Shown: positions 44,883 to 54,352, numbered from the stretch's first letter. The stretch: 64,000 nucleotides of DNA from Clavibacter sepedonicus (GCF_000069225.1 NC_010407.1:2604001-2668000), one strand, 5' to 3'. The notes: generated by a model not told the origin, from the sequence alone. Numbers and translations are program-made.

Positions 44883-45896
44883 CTACCGTAGGTCGGTTTC
44901 CTGGACGCGGGCTCCGCGCGGGACCCGCAGCTCGGGCGTCCGCCACTCCCACGCCTTCCGCACCGCGACGAAGACGGCACCGCCGAGCACGATGTGCACG
45001 AGCACCAGCACGATCGCGTCGGGCTCGACGAACACGACGTCCCCGAAGGACGGCGTCCAGCTCATGCCACCGAGGACCGCCCGGGTCACCGTGAGCTGCG
45101 TCCAGTGGAACGCCACCGCCACCAGCACCGCGCCCTCCACGGGGATCCGCCGAGCGGCGATGAGCGCGAGGCCGAACAGCACGAGCTGCACGACGAAGAC
45201 GATCGGGTCCTGGCCGCTCCCGGGGGTGACCGAGAGCGGATCCGGATCGGCGCCCGTCAGCACGTCCACGATCCAGCGGACCGGCGCGATTACCACGCTA
45301 AGGAGGGGGAAGAGCGCGGTCGTGAGGATCGTCGCCGCCACGAGGCCGAGACCGTCGCGCAGGTTCGTCCACATGTACCCGCGGAAGGCGAGCTCCTCCG
45401 GGATCGCCTCGTAGAACGCGAGGACGATGCCGTTGAGGAGGAGGAAGCCGGCGAACGCGACGAGGTCGAGGTCGTCGACGCGGATCCAGCCGAGGAGTCC
45501 CGCCGGGACCCAGACGACGGCTCCCGTGAGCGCTCCCACCCCGACGCCCAGCGCCAGGGGCCGCCCTATCCGCCGCGACAGGCCGAGGCTCGCGAGGCTC
45601 CTGCGGTCGAGCCGTCGCCGCAGGAGCACGACGGCGGACACGGCGAGCGCCGACATCAGCACGGCCTGCAGCGCCATTTCGACGATCTCGTCCGCGCCGG
45701 TCGCGCGCGTCACCGCCTCGGCGATGCCGATGGCGAGACCCAGCGCGATCCCGAGGGCGGCCCACCCGAGGAGGGCCGCCGCCACGGCGGGGAGCCAGCT
45801 GCGGGGGTCGCGCGTCTGCGCGTCGAGGCGCGGATCCGGGATGCCGTCCGCCCTCGCGGACGATGCGGGGGCGGGGTGGGGAGCGGCTGCGGTCAC
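44883..45896 (-). CDS. CPBP-family intramembrane metalloprotease
   Basis: The 337-aa protein has about eight membrane helices. The CPBP/CAAX-type motif is present: E167-E168 and R172 in AIPEELAFRGYM, and a later His in AVAFHWTQL as second metal ligand. Family members cleave prenylated or membrane proteins, and some give bacteriocin self-immunity. The N-terminal 30 residues are polar. ATG 45896 follows the family layout. It is followed 77 bases later by the SDR gene on the same strand. No partner gene is apparent. Confidence 0.9.
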   Translation of the reverse strand: MTAAAPHPAPASSARADGIPDPRLDAQTRDPRSWLPAVAAALLGWAALGIALGLAIGIAEAVTRATGADEIVEMALQAVLMSALAVSAVVLLRRRLDRRSLASLGLSRRIGRPLALGVGVGALTGAVVWVPAGLLGWIRVDDLDLVAFAGFLLLNGIVLAFYEAIPEELAFRGYMWTNLRDGLGLVAATILTTALFPLLSVVIAPVRWIVDVLTGADPDPLSVTPGSGQDPIVFVVQLVLFGLALIAARRIPVEGAVLVAVAFHWTQLTVTRAVLGGMSWTPSFGDVVFVEPDAIVLVLVHIVLGGAVFVAVRKAWEWRTPELRVPRGARVQETDLR

Positions 45897-46001
45897 GGGA
45901 CTCGTCTCGTCGGTGGGCGGGAGGACGTCCTGGCCAGGGTGGTCGCCGACACGACCCCGCGTGTCGACCGCGGCGGCGCGGCGCGCATCGGGGGCGCATG
46001 A

Positions 46002-46469
46002 TCAGCCCGCGGACGCCCCCGCGGATGCCCCGCCGGACGTCGACGACGCCTCTATGAAGTCGAACACCAGCACCCCGTGCGGATCCGGCGCGAGCAGCGG
46101 CCCGACGAAGTCCTTGAAGGCGGCGTGCTGCGCGTCGATGCGCGACGGATCCGCGATCAGCGGCTCGCCGAGGTACAGGTTGCGGTCGCCCTCGGACGAG
46201 AAGGTCAGCACGAAGGCGAGCTCGAATCCGCGACCGACGCCCTCGGGGCTCGACTGCCGACCGGCGTGCAGCGAGCGAATGTACGGCCCCGAGCCGTCCG
46301 GATGCGGCGAGTCGGCGAGCGCCCGGAACCGCCGCTCCACCTCGTCGCGGTCGGCGGGCGCCGTGTCGTCCCGGAGGCAGAACAGCACGACGTGGTGGAC
46401 GAGCCCGGGGACGTGGTCGCGCGCGGTGAGCTGGGCGTCGGAGAGGGCGGGGCGGTCGTCGATGGTCAT
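46002..46469 (-). CDS. Dabb (stress-responsive A/B barrel) domain protein
   Basis: The 155-aa product has a single ferredoxin-like Dabb domain at about residues 22-140: VHHVVLFCLRDD begins it, FRALADSP and ELAFVLTFSSEGDRNLYLGEP follow, and the DFIEA strand closes it. Dabb proteins form small dimeric barrels, and some act as enzymes or as stress-induced proteins. The ends are low complexity (Ala/Gly/Ser at the C-terminus). No partner nearby. Confidence 0.85.
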   Translation of the reverse strand: MTIDDRPALSDAQLTARDHVPGLVHHVVLFCLRDDTAPADRDEVERRFRALADSPHPDGSGPYIRSLHAGRQSSPEGVGRGFELAFVLTFSSEGDRNLYLGEPLIADPSRIDAQHAAFKDFVGPLLAPDPHGVLVFDFIEASSTSGGASAGASAG

Positions 46470-46538
46470 GTCCGGATCCTGGCCCGATCCGGCCGCGACG
46501 ACCCGATCCGGCGGCGCGATCCGCCCGCGACGGCGCGG

Positions 46539-46721
46539 TCAGGAGGTGACGAGGAGCGGGACGCCCAACGCGAGCCCGAAGACCCCGACGGCGAGCTGCG
46601 GCCACGTCCGGCGGGCGATCCGGCGGCCGGCACGCCGCGCGACGACGACCGTGGCCAGCGCGTCGAGGGTGACGAGGGCACCGGCGACAGTCATGATCCA
46701 GGCGATGACGGTGGTGGCCAC
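46539..46721 (-). CDS. Small two-helix membrane protein
   Basis: A 60-aa frame from GTG 46721, with helices at about residues 3-24 and 40-58 and a basic loop (ARRAGRRIARRTW) between them, ending in VTS. The positive-inside pattern is convincing for a hairpin membrane protein. The start is uncertain, since the frame extends upstream to 46889, but the upstream part overlaps the divergent gene at 46852. Confidence 0.55.
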   Translation of the reverse strand: MATTVIAWIMTVAGALVTLDALATVVVARRAGRRIARRTWPQLAVGVFGLALGVPLLVTS

Positions 46722-46851
46722 CCGCCCAGGGTACGGGCCGCCCGGCCGTGACCCGGACGGGGCCTCGCCGTGCGGGATCCGCCGCCGTAGCCTGAGCGGT
46801 ATCGGCACCACCGCTCGGCCGCGGCGCCGGGGCCCGCGACGAGGAGGCCGC

Positions 46852-47943
46852 ATGACCGACCCGCTCGACGCCCCCGACGCCGCGCTCACCCGGCGCCTCC
46901 GCGACGATCCCGCCGCCGCGCACCGCCTCGAGGAGCTGCGCCGCGCCGCCTACGGCCGCGACGGATCCACCGCGCCGCTGGTCGAGGTCCCCGCCGACCT
47001 CCGCGCGCGCACCGGCTACGACGAGGCCCGGCTGCCGGCGCCGCTCGTGGCCCTGCTCGTGGAGGAGGCGCGGCTCGTCGACGAGGGCGCGGCCCTGCTG
47101 GCGGCGGAGCGGCCGGTGGTCGCGGCCATGGAGGCGACCACCGCACCCGAGGCCGACGCGGAGCCCGACGCCGACGGGACGCCTCCTGCGCCCGGCCCGA
47201 GCGCCCGCCGTCGTCTCCGCCCCGGCGTCCTCGCGGGGGCAGCCGCCGGGATCCTGCTGGTCATCGGCATCGGCGTCGCCTCCACGGCCGGCGCCTTCGA
47301 CGACCGCACCTCCGCATCGCCCCCGACCTCCGAGGACGTCGGCTCCGCCGTCACCGCGACCTCCACCCCACGCGGACAGGCGATGGGCACCCCGGACGGC
47401 CGACGCGGATCCGTGGTCCCCGACTTCACCGCGGATCCGCCCGTCGAGGTCCCGCAGACCGAGGCGGAGCTGGCCGAGGACCTGCGCGTCCGTGCCGACC
47501 GGGCATGGGGCCTCGTCCTCGAGCAGCAGCCCGACGCGGTGCGGCCGGACGTGCGGATGGAGCGCCTCGTCGACGAGGCGGAGTTCATCGATCAGCAGGT
47601 GGCCTGCCTGCGGGAGGCGGGCGTCACGGCGTCCGTGATCGGGCAGGACAGCTACAGCCTCACCGACGCGGATCCGGTCGCCGTCTACGCGTGCCAGGTC
47701 CGCTTCCCGCAGCGCGAGGCCGGCCCCCGCACCGACGCCGAGCTCGCCTACATCCACGACTACTACCTCTCCTTCCTGCTGCCCTGCTACGCCGCGGAGG
47801 GCGAGCCGTACGTCGGCGAGGTCCCGGCCGTCGACGACTTCATCGCCGCCGTGCGCGCCGAACGCCCCTGGACCCCGTTCCCCGACGGCATGGACGAGCA
47901 GCTGGCCGCCGCGTGCCCGGTGCTCCCGGCGGCGTACCGGTGA
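46852..47943 (+). CDS. Membrane-anchored protein, first of a second paralogous pair
   Basis: Not recognised. The 363-aa protein has an N-terminal cytoplasmic region with RRLRDDPAAAHRLEELRRAA near residue 15, then LPAPLVALLVEEARLVDEGA (about 63-82), a Pro/Ala linker, one membrane helix (about 125-147) and an outside domain of about 215 aa. That domain holds three cysteines (QQVACLREAG, VYACQVRFP, LLPCYAAEGE) and the conserved HDYYLSFLLPCY motif, with a fourth near the end. A GAGGAGG site precedes ATG 46852. The next gene encodes an equally long paralogue and overlaps it (GTGA). Confidence 0.82.
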   Translation: MTDPLDAPDAALTRRLRDDPAAAHRLEELRRAAYGRDGSTAPLVEVPADLRARTGYDEARLPAPLVALLVEEARLVDEGAALLAAERPVVAAMEATTAPEADAEPDADGTPPAPGPSARRRLRPGVLAGAAAGILLVIGIGVASTAGAFDDRTSASPPTSEDVGSAVTATSTPRGQAMGTPDGRRGSVVPDFTADPPVEVPQTEAELAEDLRVRADRAWGLVLEQQPDAVRPDVRMERLVDEAEFIDQQVACLREAGVTASVIGQDSYSLTDADPVAVYACQVRFPQREAGPRTDAELAYIHDYYLSFLLPCYAAEGEPYVGEVPAVDDFIAAVRAERPWTPFPDGMDEQLAAACPVLPAAYR

Positions 47944-49031
47944 ACGCCGCGGCCTCGCCTGCCGAGGCCCTGCGTCGTCGGCTGCGCGACGATCCGGCCG
48001 CCGCCCGCGCCCTCGTCGACCTCCGCCAGGCCGCCTACGGTCGCGAGGACGGCGATGCCCCGCTCGTGGACGTGCCCGAGGGGATCCGACTCGACTCCGG
48101 GCTCGGGGTCGACGCGCTCCCCGCACCTCTCGTCGCGCTGCTGGTCGAGGAGCATCGCCTCGTCGGCGAGGGCCGGGAGCTGCTCGCCGCCGAGGCCGGA
48201 GCGGCCGCTCCGACGTCGGGACCGGCGGTGACCCCGCCCGCGTCGGACGACGTCGTGGCCACGGCCGGGCAGGCCTCGGATCCCCGGGCGCGCCCGCTCG
48301 TCCCGCGCCGCCGCCGGCTCCTCCGACCCGGCGTGTTCGCCGCGGTGCTCGCGGGCGCGCTCGTCGTCGTCGGGCTGGGCACCGCATCCGCGTCCGGCCT
48401 CTTCGTCGACGACGACAGCTGGCGATCCCAGGAGCCGACGTCGACGCCCGGTCCGCCGAGCACGCCGGATCCCCGCATCGGCGTGCCGGTGCCCGCGTTC
48501 ACGGCGGAGCCGCCGGCGCGGCTGTACGCCAGCCTGAGCGACGCGGAGACGGCCGCGCGCCTGCAGGAGAGCGCGGACTCGTCCTGGGAGATGCTCCTGT
48601 CCAGGGAGCCGGATGCCCGGCGACCCGAGGTCGCGATGGAGCGCATCGCCGAGGGCGCCGATCGGGTCCGACAGCAGGCGTCGTGCCTCCGCGACGCGGG
48701 CGTGGACGTCCGGGTCATCGGAGCGGGCGACGACATCCGCCTCAGCAGCTCCGCGACCCCGTCCGTGACCAGCTACGCCTGCGAGGTCCGCTTCCCGATG
48801 CGCCCCCAGGGGCTCATCACCGATGCGGCGCTCGCGTACCTGCACCGGTACTACGTCGACTTCCTGCTCCCGTGCTACTCGTCGGAGGGCGCGGCGTACG
48901 AGGGCGAGGTGCCGGACCTCGCCGACTTCATCGCCCGCGAGCGGTCGGACGACCCCTGGTACCCCGAGGCATCGTCGAACGACGGCGCCATCGCGTTCCG
49001 CTGCCCGCAGGCCCCCGACGCCTTCCGCTGA
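47940..49031 (+). CDS. Membrane-anchored protein, second of the paralogous pair
   Basis: The 363-aa protein has exactly the same length and layout as the one encoded upstream: RRLRDDPAAARALVDLRQAA at the N-terminus, LPAPLVALLVEEHRLVGEG, one helix near residues 135-155, and an outside domain with matching QQASCLRDAG, SYACEVRFP and VDFLLPCYSSEG segments plus a final FRCP cysteine. GTG 47940 overlaps the preceding stop, so both are made together. The four outside cysteines are kept in both copies, probably as two disulfides. Function unknown; a complex of the two proteins is plausible. Confidence 0.82.
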   Translation: MNAAASPAEALRRRLRDDPAAARALVDLRQAAYGREDGDAPLVDVPEGIRLDSGLGVDALPAPLVALLVEEHRLVGEGRELLAAEAGAAAPTSGPAVTPPASDDVVATAGQASDPRARPLVPRRRRLLRPGVFAAVLAGALVVVGLGTASASGLFVDDDSWRSQEPTSTPGPPSTPDPRIGVPVPAFTAEPPARLYASLSDAETAARLQESADSSWEMLLSREPDARRPEVAMERIAEGADRVRQQASCLRDAGVDVRVIGAGDDIRLSSSATPSVTSYACEVRFPMRPQGLITDAALAYLHRYYVDFLLPCYSSEGAAYEGEVPDLADFIARERSDDPWYPEASSNDGAIAFRCPQAPDAFR

Positions 49032-49127
49032 CCCGCCGCCCCGCCTGCTGAGGACGCTTCTCAGCGCGGTTAGGGTGGATCCCGTGCGCGCCCCCGTCGG
49101 ACCCCGGCCCCGCGCCACGGGTCCGCG

Positions 49128-50390
49128 ATGACGGACCGGCACGACCCGTTCGCGCCGGACGACGACACCGCCTCGCCGTTCGACCGGCCCGCACGCCCGC
49201 GCCGTGAGCGAGCGCCCCGCGCACGCCGGGACCGCGCGGCCGGGCCCTCCGACGGATCCGACGCCAGGAGCTCCTCCGGTGGTGCCGCGGCAGCCGCCAC
49301 CGCGGCCGCGACGGCGACCGCGATCCGCCCCCGCGACGACCGCGCCCCCGCGCCCCCGCACGACCACGAGCACCCCCATGACGCCCCGCGCCCCGCCCGC
49401 GCCTCCCCCACGGGCATCCGCACCGGCCTCGCGACGGGCCTCGCCCTCGTCCTCCTCCTCGCCCTCCGCGCCGCCTCCCCCGCGCTCGGCGACAGCGTGC
49501 TGCCCGACCGGATCCAGGACCTCGTCACGCTCTCCGTCAGCGTCATCGTGGAGTCGCTGCCGTTCGTGATCCTCGGCATCGTCCTGTCGATCGTCGTGCA
49601 GGTGTGGGTGCCGCCCGGCGTCATCGAGCGCCGCCTGCCGCACAACCGCTTCGCGCGCCGCGCCTGCATCTCGTTCCTCGGCATGGCTCTGCCGGTCTGC
49701 GAGTGCGGCAACGTGCCGCTCGCGCGGGGTCTCGTCGTGCGCGGCTTCACGGTGCCGGAGTCGATCACGTTCCTGCTGGCGGCGCCGATCCTCAACCCGA
49801 TCACCATCATCACGACGCACGCGGCCTTCGGCTGGGACGGCTTGATCCTCGTGGCCCGCCTCGTCGGCGGCTTCCTCATCGCGAACGTGGTCGGCTGGCT
49901 GTTCAGCCTCCATCCCGAGCCCGACCGCCTGCTCACCGACGAGTTCCGCGCCGAGTGCGCCCTCCCGGATCCGCACGCCCACGGCGGCGCCCGCATGCGG
50001 AAGTCGATCTCGCTGTTCGGCCGCGAGGCGACGACGATCATGCCGGCGCTCGTCATCGGATCCCTGCTGGCCGGCCTCATCCAAGTCGCCGTGCCGCGCG
50101 AGGTGCTCGTCACGCTCGGCGGCAGCCCGATCCTCTCGGTGCTCGCGCTCATGCTCCTCGCGTTCGTCGTCTCGGTCTGCTCCAACGTCGACGCGTTCTT
50201 CGTGCTCTCGTTCGGATCCGTGTTCCTGCCCGGCGGCATCGTCGCCTTCCTGGTGTTCGGGCCGGTCATCGACGTGAAGATGCTCGCGCTCATGCGCACC
50301 ACCTACTCGACCCGCACGCTCGTGATGATCACCTCGGTCGTCGCGCTGATCAGCCTCGCGCTGGGATGGGGTGTCAATGCCATCGCCTGA
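49128..50390 (+). CDS. DUF318/ArsP-type permease
   Basis: The 420-aa protein starts with a long polar segment (about 95 residues, with a His-rich patch HDHEHPHD at 78-85), then eight or so helices of the PF03773 permease family. The signature GMALPVCECGNVPLARGL (about 185-202) has the C191-x-C193 pair, and VSVCSNVDAFF marks the second half. Family members export organoarsenicals or are linked to metal homeostasis. The downstream gene encodes a TIGR03943 protein, the standard partner (as YcgR/YcgQ). The genes overlap, so they form one unit. Substrate unknown. Confidence 0.9.
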   Translation: MTDRHDPFAPDDDTASPFDRPARPRRERAPRARRDRAAGPSDGSDARSSSGGAAAAATAAATATAIRPRDDRAPAPPHDHEHPHDAPRPARASPTGIRTGLATGLALVLLLALRAASPALGDSVLPDRIQDLVTLSVSVIVESLPFVILGIVLSIVVQVWVPPGVIERRLPHNRFARRACISFLGMALPVCECGNVPLARGLVVRGFTVPESITFLLAAPILNPITIITTHAAFGWDGLILVARLVGGFLIANVVGWLFSLHPEPDRLLTDEFRAECALPDPHAHGGARMRKSISLFGREATTIMPALVIGSLLAGLIQVAVPREVLVTLGGSPILSVLALMLLAFVVSVCSNVDAFFVLSFGSVFLPGGIVAFLVFGPVIDVKMLALMRTTYSTRTLVMITSVVALISLALGWGVNAIA

Positions 50391-51255
50391 CGACCGGGAC
50401 GCCCGCGCGCCCCGCGACCGGACCACGGACGTCCTCCGTCGCGCCCGCGCCCGCCGTCGCGCCGCGGGCGGCCGCGCCTCCTCCACCGTCGGCCTCGTGC
50501 TGCTCGCGGCCTGCATCGTCTCGACGCTGTGGCTCACGATCACGGGCCAGCTCGGCCTCTACATCCACCCGCGGTACTTCGTCTTCACCGCGATCATGGC
50601 GGTCATCGGCCTCGTCGCCACGGTCGCCGGCTTCGCGCTCCGCCCCGCCGACGCCGCGGAGGAGCACGACCACGACCACGGATCCCCCGCGCCGGGCGAC
50701 CCCGCCGCCGCGCGCCGCTCCTCCCTGCGTGCCCGCGCCTCCCGCGTGGCCGTCGCCGCCGTCGTCACGATCACGGTCGTCGCCGTCCTCGTCCTCCCTC
50801 CGCGCACGCTGACCCAGAGCACCGTCACGCAGCGCGCTCTCAACTCGAGCTCGGTCGCCTCCGACGCCGCGCCCGACCAGGAGCTCCTCGGCACCAGCGA
50901 CTTCTCGACGCTGGGCGTCAAGGACTGGTCGCAGCTCCTGGCGCAGACCACGGATCCGACGTTCTTCACCTCGAAGTCCGTCGACATCACGGGCTTCGTG
51001 AGCGCCGACCCCGACGATCCCGACGACGTCTTCTACGTGACCCGCTTCGTCGTCACCTGCTGCGCGGTCGACGCGCAGCCCGTCGGCGTCCCCGTCTACC
51101 AGCCCGGCTGGGCCTCGACGCTTCAGACGGACGAGTGGGTGCGCGTCACGGGCCCGTTCGCGTCGAACCCGAGCGCGAAGAGCCGGCAGCCGCTCGCCGT
51201 CATGCCGCAGGGCGTCGAGCCGGTCGACCAGCCCGCCGACCCCTACGTCTACTGA
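50377..51255 (+). CDS. TIGR03943 family protein, partner of the DUF318 permease
   Basis: The 292-aa protein has two N-terminal helices (about residues 35-55 and 62-82), a His/Asp cluster EEHDHDHG (about 95-102), a third helix (about 120-140), then an outside domain with FFTSKSVDITGFVS and the paired cysteines C228-C229 in VVTCCAVDAQPVGVPVY, characteristic of the family. ATG 50377 was chosen for its GGGATGGGG ribosome site; GTG 50371 is the alternative. It overlaps the permease gene by 14 bases. The His/Cys groups suggest metal handling. Confidence 0.88.
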   Translation: MPSPDDRDARAPRDRTTDVLRRARARRRAAGGRASSTVGLVLLAACIVSTLWLTITGQLGLYIHPRYFVFTAIMAVIGLVATVAGFALRPADAAEEHDHDHGSPAPGDPAAARRSSLRARASRVAVAAVVTITVVAVLVLPPRTLTQSTVTQRALNSSSVASDAAPDQELLGTSDFSTLGVKDWSQLLAQTTDPTFFTSKSVDITGFVSADPDDPDDVFYVTRFVVTCCAVDAQPVGVPVYQPGWASTLQTDEWVRVTGPFASNPSAKSRQPLAVMPQGVEPVDQPADPYVY

Positions 51256-51262
51256 GCCGCCC

Positions 51263-52654
51263 GTGACCGACGTCCCCGCCTCCCCGCGCGCCTTCCGCCG
51301 AGCGTTCACCGCCGTGATCCTCGTGCTCGCGATCGTCTGCGGCGGCCTGCTCGCGGTCGCCGGCAGCCAGGGGCCGCGGCTCGTGCGCACCGACGTGGAT
51401 CCGCTCGCCGTCGTGCAGCAGTCCCGCCAGCGGCTCGTGCTCGCGGCGAACCGGCCAGTCCAGCCCGTCGACGCGTCGCGCATCCGGATGGAGCCCGGCG
51501 CCGACTTCACCGTCGACACGCAGGCTGACCGCATCATCATCGACTTCACCCGGCCGCTCGCCTACGACGCCGACTACACGGTGTCGATCGACGGGGTCCA
51601 GGGCGTCGGCGGCGGCCCCGCGTCCGACCTCCGCACGGGGTTCCGCACGGGCGACCCGGGCATGTACGTGCTCGTCCGCGGCGGAGCGCAGGAGGCCGAC
51701 CGCATCGTGCGGCAGGACGTCGCCGGCAACCGCGAGGGCGCGAGCGACGTGGTGTTCGAGGCGACGAAGATCCAGGAGTACGCGGTCGTCGGGAAGTCGC
51801 TCGTGGTGGCCACGCTCCAGGACGACGGCACGAACGGCCTCATGATCGGGGCCCTCGACGGATCAGGCCAGGTCGACCTGCCGCTCCCCGGCCGTGGCAC
51901 GCTCCAGGACCTCCATGCCGAGGACGCCGGGAGCATGGTCGGATTCCGCTTCACGAGCACGGACGGCGGGCCGTACGACGACACGCTCATGGTCGACGAC
52001 GTCGCCGCCAGCGCGGCCCCGACGCCCGTCGTCGGGCTCGACGGCCAGCCGATCAGCGCGCAGGCCTGGGGCTTCGTGCCCGGCCGCCCGCAGCTCGTCG
52101 CGCACGGGCAGGACGGCGACCTCTACCTCGTGACGATCGACGGGTCGTCGCCCATCGTCCCGCTCGGCCGGCACGGGACCCTCGGCCCGTTCTCCGCGGA
52201 CGGCACGCGGCTCGCGGTCACGGATCCGGGCTCGACGACCGAGATCGACCTGCGCACGGCCCAGCAGACGACGCTGCCCACCGAGACCGGCGGCGGCGAC
52301 CTGCAGTACGACGGCGCGATCTCGTTCGTGCCCGGCGACGACGGCGCGGTGCTCCGCGTGCGCACGGCGCTGGATCCCGCGACCGGCACCGCCACGCAGC
52401 GCCTCGTCGTGGTGCGCGACGGGAAGGCGAGCGACGTGTACGTGCCCGCGGATCCCGCGACCCGCATCACGGGCCTCACCGTCACCCCGAACGGCCGGTT
52501 CGCCCTGCTCGAGACCGTGCCGGATCCCGCGCGCGGCGCCAGCGACGACTACCCGCGGAACCCGCGCGACTCCACGGTGACCACGCTCCTCGTCGAGCTC
52601 GCGACCGGCACGGTGACCCGCAGCGTCGCCGGCTTCGAGGTCACGATCGGCTGA
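51263..52654 (+). CDS. Secreted or anchored beta-propeller-like protein
   Basis: The 463-aa product (GTG 51263, 7 bases after the TIGR03943 stop) has one N-terminal hydrophobic segment (about residues 14-33), then a small domain (about 60-125, with PVDASRIRMEPGADF and DFTRPLAYDADY, like a bacterial Ig-type domain) and then WD40/TolB-like repeats with ADGTRLAVTDPGST and TVTPNGRFALLETV. Enzymatic residues were not seen. Position suggests the last gene of a three-gene unit with the permease pair. A 60-base copy of its 3' end lies at 54353-54411. Confidence 0.8.
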   Translation: MTDVPASPRAFRRAFTAVILVLAIVCGGLLAVAGSQGPRLVRTDVDPLAVVQQSRQRLVLAANRPVQPVDASRIRMEPGADFTVDTQADRIIIDFTRPLAYDADYTVSIDGVQGVGGGPASDLRTGFRTGDPGMYVLVRGGAQEADRIVRQDVAGNREGASDVVFEATKIQEYAVVGKSLVVATLQDDGTNGLMIGALDGSGQVDLPLPGRGTLQDLHAEDAGSMVGFRFTSTDGGPYDDTLMVDDVAASAAPTPVVGLDGQPISAQAWGFVPGRPQLVAHGQDGDLYLVTIDGSSPIVPLGRHGTLGPFSADGTRLAVTDPGSTTEIDLRTAQQTTLPTETGGGDLQYDGAISFVPGDDGAVLRVRTALDPATGTATQRLVVVRDGKASDVYVPADPATRITGLTVTPNGRFALLETVPDPARGASDDYPRNPRDSTVTTLLVELATGTVTRSVAGFEVTIG

Positions 52655-52894
52655 GGCCCGCTGGATGGTCGGGCCGCGGCGGATCGATGCGCGGGACGCC
52701 TGTGCACGGACGCCGCCGCCCGGAGGGGCCTGCGCCCACGATGGATGCGCACGGTCCCAGCGGGACGCGGACCGCTTCCCGTCCCCGGTCCCCCGCCCCT
52801 TCCCGGTCAGGCGTCACGCCGATCCGCCGGCGGGCGCCGTGCATCGACCGCGTTCGGAGGATCGCATGGCCGTTCGGAACGGAGGCGGGTGCCG

Positions 52895-54094
52895 ATGCGG
52901 GCGCTGATCGCCGGCGGCGGCATCGCGGGTCTCGCGTGCGGTGTGGCGCTCCGGCGCGCCGGGATCGCGGCGACGGTCCTCGAGAGGCGCGACGCCGCGA
53001 CCGACGAGGCCGGATCGTGGTTGCAGGTCGCGGGCAACGGCATGGCAGCCCTCGAGGCACTCGGACTCGGCGAGGTCGCGAGCGGGCTGGGCGAACCGTC
53101 GGGCCGGCTCCGGACGCACGCCGCCGACGGGCGGACCACCGCGGACATGCCCTTCGGCCCGCGACCGGGGCGGGGGCCGTCGGCGCGCACGCTCATGCGG
53201 GCGGAGCTGCACGGGATCCTCCGGCAGGAGGCCGAGCGCCAGGGCGTCGACATCATCCGGGGAGCACGCGTGACCTCCGCGGAGCAGGACGTGCACGGCG
53301 CCTCGCTCGTCACCGCGACGGGCGAGCGGCACTCGGCGGACCTGGTGATCGGCGCGGACGGCGTCCGCTCGGCGGTCCGGGCCACGATCCTCCCGCCGGA
53401 TCCCGCAGCTGCCCCGGCCGCGCCCACGATGGTCGACATCGTCGGATCCGCCGCTGCCGCGTCGCTCCCCGAGGAGTACGCCGCACCCGCGGGGACGCTC
53501 CAGTTCCGGTTCGGACGGGACTGCTTCGTGGCCACGGTGGCTCTCCGCGACGGGTCGACGTGGTGGTTCGCCAACCCCCGGCTCTCGGCTCTCCCCGGGG
53601 GAGCGGCGTCGGCCGCGCACCTGTCCCCCGACGAGTGGGCGGAGGCGGTGGTGCGTCTCGCCGCTCCGGATGCCTTGCCGGTGGAGCACCTGGTGGCGGA
53701 GGCCCCGCGGCTCGTCGCCCGGCTCTCCGCACGCGCCGCGCCCCAGGCGCGATGGGGGTCGGGCCGGTGCGTCCTCGTCGGCGACGCCGCCCACACCATG
53801 CCGTCCACGTCGGGGCAGGGCGCGTCCCTCGCGCTGGAGGACGCCGTGGTCCTCGGACGGATCATCGGGTCGACGAGCTCGCCGACCGACGTCGTGGCGT
53901 CCCTGGCCCGGCGACGGGACGAGCGGGTCGCGAGGATCATCGCGCAGGGCACCCTCCTCGACCGCAGCAAGCTGCTGGGTCCGGTGGGTTCGCTCCTCCG
54001 GGACCGCGTCGTGCTGCCGCTCGCGGCACGCGACGCGGCGAGGACAGGATCGGGTCCGAGCTCCTGGATGTACGAGTTCACGGACGAGGGCTGA
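52895..54094 (+). CDS. FAD-dependent monooxygenase (aromatic hydroxylase type)
   Basis: The 399-aa class A flavoprotein monooxygenase has an N-terminal FAD motif LIAGGGIAGLACGVALRR (residues 4-21), the second FAD motif VIGADGVRSAVR (about 151-162) and the pyrophosphate/ribityl motif GDAAHTMPSTSGQGASLALE (about 295-314). Related enzymes hydroxylate phenols or salicylate-type substrates. GGAGG lies 10 bases before ATG 52895. The gene sits between the propeller gene and a scar of two truncated gene ends, so it looks like an insertion. Confidence 0.9.
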   Translation: MRALIAGGGIAGLACGVALRRAGIAATVLERRDAATDEAGSWLQVAGNGMAALEALGLGEVASGLGEPSGRLRTHAADGRTTADMPFGPRPGRGPSARTLMRAELHGILRQEAERQGVDIIRGARVTSAEQDVHGASLVTATGERHSADLVIGADGVRSAVRATILPPDPAAAPAAPTMVDIVGSAAAASLPEEYAAPAGTLQFRFGRDCFVATVALRDGSTWWFANPRLSALPGGAASAAHLSPDEWAEAVVRLAAPDALPVEHLVAEAPRLVARLSARAAPQARWGSGRCVLVGDAAHTMPSTSGQGASLALEDAVVLGRIIGSTSSPTDVVASLARRRDERVARIIAQGTLLDRSKLLGPVGSLLRDRVVLPLAARDAARTGSGPSSWMYEFTDEG

Positions 54095-54100
54095 CCCGCG

Positions 54101-54340
54101 GGAGGAAGACGAGGCCGTCGATGCCTCCTGCTGTGATCGCAGGTGGTGCGTCCCGGCGGTGCCGGGCGGGGTGCTACTCGATGCTGACGGCGATCTCGGC
54201 GATGCCGTCGACGAGCTGGTCGGTGACCGCGGTGGTGCCGAACGTGCTGGTGAGGAGCGAGGCGGCGTCGGGGCCGACCTCGACGGTGGTGCCCTCGAGG
54301 ACGGCGTCGTCACCCTCCATGGCGAGGGACTGGGGACCGC
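54101..54340 (-). pseudogene. Truncated copy of the lipoprotein gene 3' end
   Basis: Bases 54101-54340 repeat 54871-55114 with about 85% identity by eye. The coding part (stop at 54174 through about 54330) gives the last 50 or so residues of the lipoprotein: LAMEGDDAVLEGTTVEVGPD, then TFGTTAVTDQLVDGIAEI, then the same TAG stop. No start or signal sequence exists. Right of it, 54353-54411 repeats the end of the propeller gene (52597-52656). This is gene debris, not a gene. Confidence 0.82.
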
Positions 54341-54352
54341 TCACCTCTTCCC

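Noticed and set aside
47787..50543. 918-codon open frame on the - strand
   Set aside because: Mirror of the paralogous pair and the permease gene; no motif, highly repetitive Arg/Glu/Asp content.
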